Assembly (NCBI GenBank): GCA_029782145.1
Contig: JAKOVH010000032.1
Span: 1-64,000, forward strand
Length of the DNA: 64,000 nt
Direction: 5' to 3'
Source: Actinomycetes bacterium
Lineage (GTDB): Bacteria > Actinomycetota > Acidimicrobiia > Acidimicrobiales > Acidimicrobilacustridaceae
The notes beneath the pieces were generated by a model. It was not told the DNA's origin, searched no databases, and saw only the letters and a list, made by a program, of their open reading frames with translations. The position numbers and the translations under genes were made by a program. Below are positions 25,444 to 33,171 of the stretch, one piece after another (the first letter of the stretch is position 1; the number at the start of each line of letters is the position of its first letter).

Positions 25444-26781
25444 TCAAGGGTCGGGTTCGAGTAGATCGGGTTGACTGGGCGGGGGCCCGTTGGCGGGCCC
25501 GGGTGGTCGGGTGGTGTGGGTGCGGCCGTCGGGGTCGGTGACGCGCAGGGTGCCGTCGGGGGTGAGCTTGGCGTCCCATCCGTCTCTGTGGACGATGTGA
25601 TGGTGGCGGGCGCAGAGCCGCCGCGGTTCGCTCCGGGCCCGGGTCCTGTCACCGAAGGGGCGCTCCGTGCTCGCTGCGGGCCCCGCCACGGTCGTCGGCC
25701 ACGTTCAGCCGCGGTGACGGTGGCGGGGTCCTCGCTGCGCGCGCAGCTATCCCCTTCGGCGCCACCCGTGCCCTCCGCTCGACCTCCAGCCGCGCCTCTC
25801 GCCGCTGGGAGAAGGAGTGGCGTCGCAGCAGAACGCGGCGGCCAACGCTGGCGAGATGTCATGGCCCGACAGGGTCGTGGCGCCACCACCGTCGGGTTCA
25901 TGTTGGCGCTGGAGGCCGGTCTGGTACCAGGCCCGCTCCGCTGCCGTCGTGGGGTGTGCGTCGAGGTAGGCGTCGAGGGCGTCGGTGCTGGTGATGCCGA
26001 GTTGGCGCAGTGTGGTGGCGGCGAGGTCGGCGGCGTCGATGACGACGTTCACGCCGGGGCGTTGCCGGCCGGGGTGTGCTTTGGGGGTGTCGTGGTCGCG
26101 CAGGAACCGGGCGCACAGCTCCACCAGCGCGTCGGCGAGGCGTTCGGCGCGGGTGCGCCGACGGAGATCGCAGTCATCATCTGAGCGTCCGGCCAGGCGC
26201 AGCGCATCGGCGACGATGGCCCGGTCGTCACCCACCAGTTCGCCGCGCAGGCGGCTGCGGTCGTCGAGCAGCTCGTCGAGGTGCACGAACGACCGTCGGC
26301 TCTCCTCCTCGGGGGGCTGTTCGATGAGAGCGTCGGCCTTGGTGAACCAGTCGGGCAGCACCGTGGTCGTGCCCTCGATGTCGAGCCACCGCCACGTGGA
26401 CGCCATCCCGGCTTCGATGTCGGCGAACAGCTCCAGGTGGCGGGGCTTGACCGCCTTGGCCAGCAGGTCGACCTGACCACCCGACACCGCCCCGGCGGCG
26501 TAGGCGGCGGCCATCGCCGGCAGTGCCGCGAGCCGCTTGGCGGCCCGCACCTGGCGTCGCGCCATCGAGTCGCTCATCCGGCACTCGGCCACCAACCAGC
26601 GGGTCATCGACGTCGCCCCATCGGCGTCCCACAGCTCCGCCGCGTCATAGGCCGCCACCGCGGCGGTGATCTTGGCGTCGAGCCGGTCGCGTTGGGCGAT
26701 GGCGGCCACGATGGCGTCGCGTTCGATGGGCACGTCGAGCGCCTCGATCGCCTCGCCCAGCCGGAGCACACCCCCATCCAT
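25444..26781 (-). pseudogene. DUF222 / HNH protein, broken second copy (HNH core replaced)
   Basis: Homologous to the intact gene at 8228-9574. The first 330 or so codons are conserved (MSDSMARRQVRAAKRLAALP and so on). At CDAT the sequence leaves the intact copy: about 207 bases that encode the HNH core there (CRFRGCPRTIDWCEVHH part) are replaced by about 199 unrelated bases (25619-25817) with an in-frame TAG at 25747-25749. Homology resumes at LCARHHHIVHRDGWDAKL in the same frame and runs to the stop at 25444. The core Cys and His of the nuclease are lost. A 344-residue DUF222-only protein could still be made. Confidence 0.8.
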
Positions 26782-26788
26782 GCGAACA

Positions 26789-26794
26789 AGCCTA
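26789..26794 (-). promoter_or_regulatory. -10 box TAGGCT of the broken HNH copy
   Basis: Same box and same 7-base spacing to ATG (26781) as in the intact copy. Confidence 0.45.
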
Positions 26795-26985
26795 TTCAGG
26801 GGGTGTGACAGCCACCGGCGCGAAAACCCAACGAAAACAACATCGAACGCTCGACCCACCCCCACCGCGCCGGAGACTCCAGGTTCCACATCGCCACCCG
26901 TGGACGGAAGGGCGCCAGAACGCCACAGCTGTCCACCGGTAGAGACCGGTGACGGCAGTCCGTCGGCGGGCGGGACCAGACGCCG

Positions 26986-26991
26986 TACGCT
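26986..26991 (+). promoter_or_regulatory. -10 box TACGCT of menC (leaderless)
   Basis: TACGCT, 8 bases, GTG at 27000. Confidence 0.45.
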
Positions 26992-26999
26992 CGGCGGCC

Positions 27000-28166
27000 G
27001 TGCGCATCGACCAGGTGGAGCTGCGGGTGGTCGGGCTTCCCCTGGCCACGCCCTTCGTGGCCGCCCACGGCACGGTGACGACCCGCACTGCGGTGGTGGT
27101 GCACGTCACCGGACCCGATGGCGAGGGTTGGGGCGAGTGCGCGGCGCTGCCCGAGCCGACCTACTCCGCCGAGTACACCGACGAGGCGCTCCTCACCTTG
27201 CGGGACCACCTCGTGCCCCGTCTCCTGGCAGCGGCCAGCCGAGGGAGCCGAGGGGTCGACGCCCGAGGCGTGGTGTCCGCGCTGGCCGACGTGGTCGGCC
27301 ACCCGATGGCCAAGGCGGCGCTGGAGCTGGCGCTGCTCGACGCCGAGGGCCGAGCCACCGGCACGCCGCTCGCTGAGACCCTGGCGCCGCACCCGCCGGG
27401 GCCCCGGGTGGCGGTGCCGGCCGGTGTGGCCATCGGCCTGCTCCCCTCCCCCGACGACGTCGCTGCCGAGGTGGCGGGCCGGGTGGCCGAGGGCTACGGA
27501 CGGGTGAAGCTGAAGATCGCGCCCGGTCGCGACGTGGACCACCTCCGTGCGGCCCGCCAGGCCGGTGGCCGCGACCTGGCGCTCCTGGCCGACGCCAACG
27601 GCGCCTACCGCCTGGATGCCGAGCCGGGCTCCCCGCACGACGCCCGCCGGCTCTCCGAGCTCGACGGTCTCGACCTGGTCTGCGTCGAACAACCACTGCC
27701 CGCCGACGACCTGCTGGACCATGCCGAGCTGGCCCGCCGGCTGGCCACCCCCATCTGCCTCGACGAGTCGCTCACCTCGCCGTCGGTCACCGAGCAGGCC
27801 CTCGACCTCGGCGCCTGCTCGGTGGTGTGCGTGAAGGCACCCCGCTACGGCAGCTGGCTCGCCGCCGCCGACGTGCTGGACCGTTGCCGCGGAAACGATG
27901 TGCCGGCCTGGGTGGGAGGCATGCTCGACACGGGTCTCGGTCGACTGGCCAACCTGGCCCTCGCCGCCCACCCCGGCGCCAGCCTCCCTGGCGACCTGTC
28001 GGCCACCGACCGCTTCTTCACCGATGACGTGACGCCGCCCGTGGCGGTGGAGGGGCCGGCCGGCGCCGGCACCATCGCCGTCCCGTCTGGCCCCGGGCTG
28101 GGTGCGGCGCTCGACCCGGCGGCTCTCCAGCGGCTCACCCTCGAGCGAGTCGTCGTCCGCCGCTGA
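27000..28166 (+). CDS. menC: o-Succinylbenzoate synthase (enolase superfamily)
   Basis: 388 residues. N-terminal capping domain (RIDQVELRVVGLPLATPF, WGECAALPEPTYSAEYTDEA) followed by a barrel. The barrel has the base pair in VKLKIAPG near residues 168-171, metal ligands in LLADANGAY (about 198), VCVEQPL (about 225) and CLDESLTS (about 250), and Lys in CVKAPR (about 277). These are the marks of MenC, which dehydrates SHCHC to o-succinylbenzoate in menaquinone synthesis. Promiscuous relatives are N-acylamino acid racemases; a D-aminoacylase-like gene next door makes that alternative worth keeping. GTG start set by the -10 box. Confidence 0.82.
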   Translation: MRIDQVELRVVGLPLATPFVAAHGTVTTRTAVVVHVTGPDGEGWGECAALPEPTYSAEYTDEALLTLRDHLVPRLLAAASRGSRGVDARGVVSALADVVGHPMAKAALELALLDAEGRATGTPLAETLAPHPPGPRVAVPAGVAIGLLPSPDDVAAEVAGRVAEGYGRVKLKIAPGRDVDHLRAARQAGGRDLALLADANGAYRLDAEPGSPHDARRLSELDGLDLVCVEQPLPADDLLDHAELARRLATPICLDESLTSPSVTEQALDLGACSVVCVKAPRYGSWLAAADVLDRCRGNDVPAWVGGMLDTGLGRLANLALAAHPGASLPGDLSATDRFFTDDVTPPVAVEGPAGAGTIAVPSGPGLGAALDPAALQRLTLERVVVRR

Positions 28167-28234
28167 GCCCCTGGTGCTCGGGCTGCCACCGGACGGGTTC
28201 GGTTCGTCGACGACCGACGCCGGCCGGTCCCGGT

Positions 28235-28302
28235 GCTCACACGGCGACGCGGCTCACACGGCGACGCTGCTCACCGGATGACGGTGCTCACAGGACCACG
28301 GT
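28235..28302. repeat. Four 17-bp degenerate tandem repeats at the 3' end of an amidohydrolase gene
   Basis: Units start at 28235, 28252, 28269 and 28286, each opening GCTCAC on the plus strand (first two GCTCACACGGCGACG). On the minus strand each unit contains TGAGC, so the array places TGA stops in all three frames. The last unit holds the real stop of the upstream gene. Confidence 0.75.
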
Positions 28303-30006
28303 CTCGGTGTCGCGGCCCGAGCGCAGCGTGGTGCCCGGTGTCTCGCCGGTGACCTTGCCGTCGCGCACGATCTCGATCCCGTTGACGATCGTGGCGTCGA
28401 TGCCGGTGGCCTCGCTGTAGAGGCGCCACCCGCCGCCGGGCAGGTCCTGCCGCGGCGCCACCGTGCCGGGGCCGACGGTGGCCGGATCGAGCACCACCAG
28501 GTCGGCGAACCAGCCCTCGGCCACCCGACCCCTCCCGCGCAGCCCGTAGAAGCGGGCCGGGGCGTCGGTGAACAGCCGCACCGCCCGCTCCAACGACATG
28601 AGCCCCCGGTTGCGCACGGCCTCGGCGAAGAAGCTCGTGTGGCAGGCGAAGGTCTTCATCATGTCGAGGTGGGCGCCCGCGTCGGAGCCGCCGGCGATCA
28701 CCCGCGGATCGCTGTCGAGCAGCCGGACCCGCTCGACCCAGGACTCGTCGTCGGTGCCGATGGTGGGCGGCTCGAGCCCCGTGGCCAGGTCGTCGTCGAC
28801 CACGATGTCGAGCAGCACGTCGAGCGGGTGGCCGCCCCGCTCGGCGGCGACGTCGCCGATGACCCGTCCGACGAGCCCCTGCAACGAGGGGTTGCCGACG
28901 TCGGCCACCGTGAACTGAGCGAACCGCGAGATCGAGTGCTGCGGCGGCAGGTCGGCGGTGGCTTTCTTGAGCTGTTCCCGCACGGCCGGGTCGGCCAGGG
29001 CGGCCCGCCGCTCGGCGTGGGGAAGGTGGATGACGTCGGCGAAGCCGGGGATGAGGTCGAGCACGAAGCCCGACGCGAACGACAGCCGCATGCGCATCGG
29101 CTCGGGCAGGCACAGGCCCACCACCTTGCCGCCCCTGGCCGCGGCCACGTCGGAGGCGGCCAGCTTCGCTTGCCGCCCGGCGCGGGCCTGCTCGCCGGCG
29201 GCCACCACCATCACGTTCCAGTTGAGGGCCCGTCCGGCGGCGACGGACATGTCGGCCATCAGCTCGACCTCCTCGTCAGAGAAGGTGGCGCCGGCCGAGG
29301 GGATGAACTCGAGGGTGGTTCCCGGGAACCGGCCGGCCGCCTCGGCCAGGGCCAGGAACTCGGCCCGGTCGGCGAACCGCGACGGGACGGGGTGGCCGTC
29401 GTGGTCGCTGTGGCTCGCCGAGAACGTGCTCGAGAACCCGAGGCCCCCGGCCTCGATGCTCTGCCCGAGCAGGGCGACCATGGCCTGCAGCTGGTCGGGC
29501 GTGGCTCGCTCGCCCACCGCTGCCTCGCCCATCACCACGCGGCGCAGCGCGCTGTGCCCGACGAGGAAGCCGGCGTTGACGGCCAGACGCCCTTCGAGGC
29601 GGTCGAGCCACGAGCCGAAGCCGCCCCACGCCAGGTCGAGGCCCGCCTCGAGGGTCTCGACCGGCATGCCCTCGACCCGGGCCAGCATCGGGACCAGGTA
29701 GTCGGCGGCCTCGGGGGTGATGGGGGCGATGCTGAACCCGCAGTTGCCGCCGAAGACCGAGGTCACGCCGTGCAGCGACGACGGGGTGGCCGCAGGGTCC
29801 CACATCACCTGGGGGTCGTAGTGGGTGTGGAGGTCGACGAACCCGGGGGTGACGACCCGGCCGTCGGCGTCGATGGTGCGGGCCGCCTGCTCGTCGACGT
29901 CGCCCACCGCCACGATCCGTCCGTCGCGCACACCGACGTCGGCTCGCACGCCGGGCCGGCCGGTGCCGTCGACGACGGTGCCACCGCGGATCAACAGATC
30001 GAGCAT
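28288..30006 (-). CDS. N-acyl-D-amino-acid deacylase family amidohydrolase
   Basis: 572 residues. Starts LLIRGGTVVDGTGRPG; metal motif VDLHTHYDPQVMWDP; SVFGGNCGFSIAP; HSALRRVVMGEAA; and C-terminal GGSDAGAHLDMMKTF. These match the D-aminoacylase (AmidohydrolaseD) group, which removes acyl groups from N-acyl-D-amino acids or related dipeptides using zinc. Full family length. GGGGAGG precedes the ATG. The gene ends in the 17-bp repeat array, convergent with menC. Confidence 0.88.
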   Translation of the reverse strand: MLDLLIRGGTVVDGTGRPGVRADVGVRDGRIVAVGDVDEQAARTIDADGRVVTPGFVDLHTHYDPQVMWDPAATPSSLHGVTSVFGGNCGFSIAPITPEAADYLVPMLARVEGMPVETLEAGLDLAWGGFGSWLDRLEGRLAVNAGFLVGHSALRRVVMGEAAVGERATPDQLQAMVALLGQSIEAGGLGFSSTFSASHSDHDGHPVPSRFADRAEFLALAEAAGRFPGTTLEFIPSAGATFSDEEVELMADMSVAAGRALNWNVMVVAAGEQARAGRQAKLAASDVAAARGGKVVGLCLPEPMRMRLSFASGFVLDLIPGFADVIHLPHAERRAALADPAVREQLKKATADLPPQHSISRFAQFTVADVGNPSLQGLVGRVIGDVAAERGGHPLDVLLDIVVDDDLATGLEPPTIGTDDESWVERVRLLDSDPRVIAGGSDAGAHLDMMKTFACHTSFFAEAVRNRGLMSLERAVRLFTDAPARFYGLRGRGRVAEGWFADLVVLDPATVGPGTVAPRQDLPGGGWRLYSEATGIDATIVNGIEIVRDGKVTGETPGTTLRSGRDTETVVL

Positions 30007-30098
30007 GGTGATGCCTCCCCTTCACGGACTGGGGACCATCCTCGCGCCGACCCGCCCCGGCCGCCGACCCGTCTCACACCCCGCTCGGCGCGGCCCCC

Positions 30099-31307
30099 TC
30101 AGCCGCCCGCGGTCGCCCAGCCGTTGGCGCGGACCACAGCGAGCGCCGAGGCGGCGAACTGCGCGTGGCCGGCCCGGTTCGGGTGGATCCCCGTGTCGGC
30201 GTCGATGATCCACGGGGCGGCGGAGGGGCAGAACCCGGCCGACCCGGCACGGGCGATCAGCACCGCCTGGGAGGACAACGCCTGGCGGCTGGGGCCGTCG
30301 GCGGCCGGTGTGGCGCCGCACCCGGCCTGGGCGCCGGTGCCTGGCCAGCCCGTGTCGAAGCGGGGCGGGTCGGACACGGCGATGCGGCTGGCCCACACCG
30401 CCCCCGACTCCTTCACCGCGGCCACGGCCCGCTCGACCTGGCCGTTGACCGCGTCGACCATGACCTGGGACTGCCACTCGTCGAACAGGCTCAGCGCCGA
30501 AAGGGCCAGGTGGTACCGGCTCACCAGGATCTTGGCGTCGGTGGTGTGGGCGAGCACGTCGAGGTAGACGGCCATCAGGCGCTGCTGCACCAGGTTGGCG
30601 TCGACGTAGCCGTCGATGCAGTCGACGAACAGCTGCCGCTCGGTGGCCTCGTCGGAGAAGACGGCGCACGCCTTGCCCGGGCCGGTGAGGAAGTCGGCGA
30701 GCAGCGGGTTGGCCCCGAGGGTGACGAGCACCAGATCGGGGTCGTCGCGCTCGAGGCGCACGAGCAGGTCGTGCAGCGTGCCGTTGTCGGCCTGACCCGG
30801 CTCGGGGGACAGCTCCATCCAGTGGCGGGGCTCCGAGCCGGTCACGGCGTAGTTGGCGTAGTCGGTCGCGCCCAGCGCGCCGGCCACCTGCGCCGCCCAC
30901 GACACCTGGTTGGCGAGACCGAAGTCCGCGCTGAACGACGGCTGGCGGTCCGTGGCGCCGGGCCCGAGGGAGGAGTTCGAGGAGCACCGGTCGTTCTGGG
31001 TGACGAGGGTGGGTCGGCAGCGCAGGAGGTCGACCACGCCCCACGGGCTGCCGTCGGCGAGGAACCCGAAGCCGGCGGTCACCGAGTCGCCGAAGGCTCG
31101 CACGCGCGGTGGGGTGCCGGTCGAGGCGCCCTCGGGAGCGCCCTGCGGCGGGCCGGCCTGCGCGCCGGCCTGCGCCCCGACCGACGTGGGCGCCGGCAAC
31201 CCGAGCAGGACGACGAGGAGGACCAGCGTCGAGCACACGGCGCCCGTCACGACGAGGGCGCCGCGGCGGGCCACGGCGGCGCGGGCGGGCGCGGCGGGGG
31301 CAGGCAC
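30099..31307 (-). CDS. SGNH/GDSL hydrolase, membrane-anchored or secreted
   Basis: 402 residues. A basic start and signal-like helix (LVVTGAVCSTLVLLVVLLG, about 18-36) are followed by an Ala/Gly/Gln-rich linker. Block I is VRAFGDSVTAGFGF (Ser), block III LVTLGANPLLADF and block V WIIDADTGIHPNRAGHAQF (Asp-x-x-His), so the SGNH triad is complete. The enzyme probably hydrolyses an ester outside the cytoplasm. Several Cys (for example LLRCRPTL, NDRCSS, QAGCGA, GFCPSA) could form disulfides. GTG at 31307 with TAGGGT 8 bases upstream. Confidence 0.85.
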   Translation of the reverse strand: MPAPAAPARAAVARRGALVVTGAVCSTLVLLVVLLGLPAPTSVGAQAGAQAGPPQGAPEGASTGTPPRVRAFGDSVTAGFGFLADGSPWGVVDLLRCRPTLVTQNDRCSSNSSLGPGATDRQPSFSADFGLANQVSWAAQVAGALGATDYANYAVTGSEPRHWMELSPEPGQADNGTLHDLLVRLERDDPDLVLVTLGANPLLADFLTGPGKACAVFSDEATERQLFVDCIDGYVDANLVQQRLMAVYLDVLAHTTDAKILVSRYHLALSALSLFDEWQSQVMVDAVNGQVERAVAAVKESGAVWASRIAVSDPPRFDTGWPGTGAQAGCGATPAADGPSRQALSSQAVLIARAGSAGFCPSAAPWIIDADTGIHPNRAGHAQFAASALAVVRANGWATAGG

Positions 31308-31315
31308 GGGGCTGG

Positions 31316-31321
31316 ACCCTA
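31316..31321 (-). promoter_or_regulatory. -10 box TAGGGT of the GDSL gene (leaderless)
   Basis: TAGGGT, 8 bases, GTG at 31307. Confidence 0.45.
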
Positions 31322-31375
31322 CCGAAGCACCGGGCGGGGCCGACGTCGGCCGGCGCCGGTGCCGCCCGGGTCTTC

Positions 31376-31381
31376 TAGGCT
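31376..31381 (+). promoter_or_regulatory. -10 box TAGGCT of the thioesterase operon (leaderless)
   Basis: TAGGCT, 8 bases, GTG at 31390. It is divergent from the GDSL promoter 55 bases away, so the two -35 regions must nearly overlap. Confidence 0.5.
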
Positions 31382-31389
31382 CGCCCGCC

Positions 31390-32223
31390 GTGCCCGCCAC
31401 CGCCCCGGACCCCACCGGCTTCCCGGCCCGCCACGCCATGCGCCTGCTCGCCCTCGAGTCCGAGCAGACGGCCGACGGCGACCTCCGCGGCTGGCTGCGG
31501 GTGGCGCCCGAGCTGCGGGCGCCGTCGGGCGGGCCTCGGCTGGCGGCGGTGGCCATGCTGGTCGACTCCCTCGGTGGTGCCCGCTCCATCACCGCGGCGG
31601 CACCGGACTGGGCCCTCACCGCCGACCTCACCGTCCACCTCCTGCCCGTCGGTGAGGTGTCGGAGCTGCAGGTCGACGTGCACGTGCGCCGCCGGGGCCG
31701 GCGCACCCTCGTGCTCGAGATGGACCTCACCGCCGACGGCGCCACGCCGGCCGGGTTGGCCACGTCCACCTTCGCGGTGGTGCCCCGCCCCGCCCACCTC
31801 GAGGGGCTCGACATCGACCGGAGCCCGGGCCGGCGGGCCATGTCGGCCCCCGAGCCCGGCGAGGCGCCGCTGCGGCCCTACCTCGAGGAGCTGGGAGCGG
31901 TGGAGCACGGGCCCGGCCGAGTGGTCCTGGAGCTGCGGCCGGAGGTCGCCAACCGCTTCGGCGCGCTGCACGGCGGCGTGCACACCGCCCTCGCCGACGA
32001 GGCGTCGGCGTCGCTGGGCCGCTCGCTGCTGGGCGGGGAGGCGGAGACCACCGACGTGCACCTGGCCTTCCTCGAGCCGGCCCGCACCGGCCCGGTCCAC
32101 GCCGAGGCGGCCCTGGTCGGCGACCCGGCCCCGGACGGCAGCCGCCTCACCGCCGAGGTGCGGGTGATCGACCACGAGGGCCGGCTGTGCTCCTACGCCA
32201 CCACCGAGGTCGTGGCGCCGTGA
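31390..32223 (+). CDS. Double-hotdog acyl-CoA thioesterase (PaaI-like)
   Basis: 277 residues with two hotdog domains. The first (about 20-140) has LAAVAMLVDSLGG and LTADLTVHLLPVGEV. The second (about 160-277) has NRFGALHGGVHTALADEAS and TTDVHLAFLEPARTGPVHA. The GxLHGG motif is intact only in the second half. Such proteins hydrolyse aryl- or acyl-CoA esters. The GTG start is supported by a -10 box. The stop overlaps the next GTG (GTGA); that gene is a related double-hotdog protein, and an acyl-CoA ligase follows. Confidence 0.8.
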   Translation: MPATAPDPTGFPARHAMRLLALESEQTADGDLRGWLRVAPELRAPSGGPRLAAVAMLVDSLGGARSITAAAPDWALTADLTVHLLPVGEVSELQVDVHVRRRGRRTLVLEMDLTADGATPAGLATSTFAVVPRPAHLEGLDIDRSPGRRAMSAPEPGEAPLRPYLEELGAVEHGPGRVVLELRPEVANRFGALHGGVHTALADEASASLGRSLLGGEAETTDVHLAFLEPARTGPVHAEAALVGDPAPDGSRLTAEVRVIDHEGRLCSYATTEVVAP

Positions 32224-33116
32224 CCGACGCACCGGAGACGCGTGGGCTGTTCGACCGCCAGCGCGGCATGGGCGTGTCGGCCTACCTGCACCTGCCCATC
32301 AGCGAGGTCACCGACGGCACCGAGCCCTTCGCCGTGCTGCAGGCGCCGTTCGACGCACCGCCTCACATGGTCGACGACGAGGGCCGCACCGGCACCGGCA
32401 TGCTGGCCGCGGCCGCCGACTCCATCGGCGGCCTCGCGTGCGGGCTGGCCTGCCTGCCTGACTGGATCGTCACCACCAACCTCACCGTGCGGCGGGCGTC
32501 GTCGACCCTGCGGGGCCCCTCCGGCACCGGGCCGCTGCGGCTCGACACCGACGTGCTGCGCCGGGGCCGCTCCGCGGTGGTGAGCCGCACTCGCATCCGC
32601 TCCCTCGACGGGGCCGAGGTGGCCACCACGTGGATGACGGGCGCCGTGCTCACACCGGCCGGCGGGCCGCCGCCGTTCACCCGGCCGGTGCGGCCCTGGA
32701 CGCTGCCCCACAGCGACGACCCCCTGCTCGAGCAGCCCCCGGAGGTGTTCTTCGGGCTGCGGGCCGGCGGCGCCCCCGGCGTGGTGTCGCTCGACCTGGC
32801 CGACCACATGCGCAACCCGTGGGGCATCCTCCACGGGGGCGGCATCGCCGTGCTCATCGACAGCGCGGCGCGCAGCGCCGCCGCCGGCGGGCCTCTCGGC
32901 CCGACCCCCGACCACGTCGTCTCCGACCTTGTCGTCCACTACCTCAGCCCGGCCCGAGTCGGACCGGTCACCGCCACCGCCCGCCGGCTCGGGCGCCGCG
33001 GCCACGACCACCTGGTCCGGGTCTCGCTGGTCGACCACGGCGCCGACGACCGGCCGGTGGCGCTGTCGGTGGCCACGGTCCGGCACACCGGCCGACGCGG
33101 GGCTACCGTCCGGTAA
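32220..33116 (+). CDS. Double-hotdog acyl-CoA thioesterase-like protein
   Basis: 298 residues, again two hotdog halves. The first contains DGTEPFAVLQAPFDAP and GMLAAAADSIGGLA with WIVTTNLTVRRASS. The second has HMRNPWGILHGGGIAVLIDS and VSDLVVHYLSPARVGPVTA, so the LHGG motif is in the second half, as in its upstream neighbour. Probably a paired subunit or a paralog with another chain preference. Translationally coupled by a 4-base overlap. A GCTAC-N6-GTAAC repeat covers its last codons. Confidence 0.78.
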   Translation: MTDAPETRGLFDRQRGMGVSAYLHLPISEVTDGTEPFAVLQAPFDAPPHMVDDEGRTGTGMLAAAADSIGGLACGLACLPDWIVTTNLTVRRASSTLRGPSGTGPLRLDTDVLRRGRSAVVSRTRIRSLDGAEVATTWMTGAVLTPAGGPPPFTRPVRPWTLPHSDDPLLEQPPEVFFGLRAGGAPGVVSLDLADHMRNPWGILHGGGIAVLIDSAARSAAAGGPLGPTPDHVVSDLVVHYLSPARVGPVTATARRLGRRGHDHLVRVSLVDHGADDRPVALSVATVRHTGRRGATVR

Positions 33117-33117
33117 C
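33102..33117. promoter_or_regulatory. Inverted repeat GCTAC-N6-GTAAC, candidate operator
   Basis: Overlaps the stop of the second thioesterase and lies 55 bases before the acyl-CoA ligase. One mismatch from perfect. Same form as the site at 11845-11860. Confidence 0.4.
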
Positions 33118-33171
33118 CCGGGCGCCGACGAGGCGCGCCCGCCCGCTGCTCGACCCTCAGGAGGGCCCCTC

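Larger units (their letters stand above)
25444..26942 (-). repeat. 1.5-kb dispersed repeat, copy 2 (damaged)
   Basis: Matches 8228-9738 along its length, including the non-coding upstream 160 bases, except for the swapped block at 25619-25817. Confidence 0.8.

Noticed and set aside
25011..25541. Plus-strand gene across 25011-25541
   Set aside because: The product is low-complexity, there is no ribosome site, and it overlaps the end of the HNH pseudogene without conservation in the intact copy's flank.
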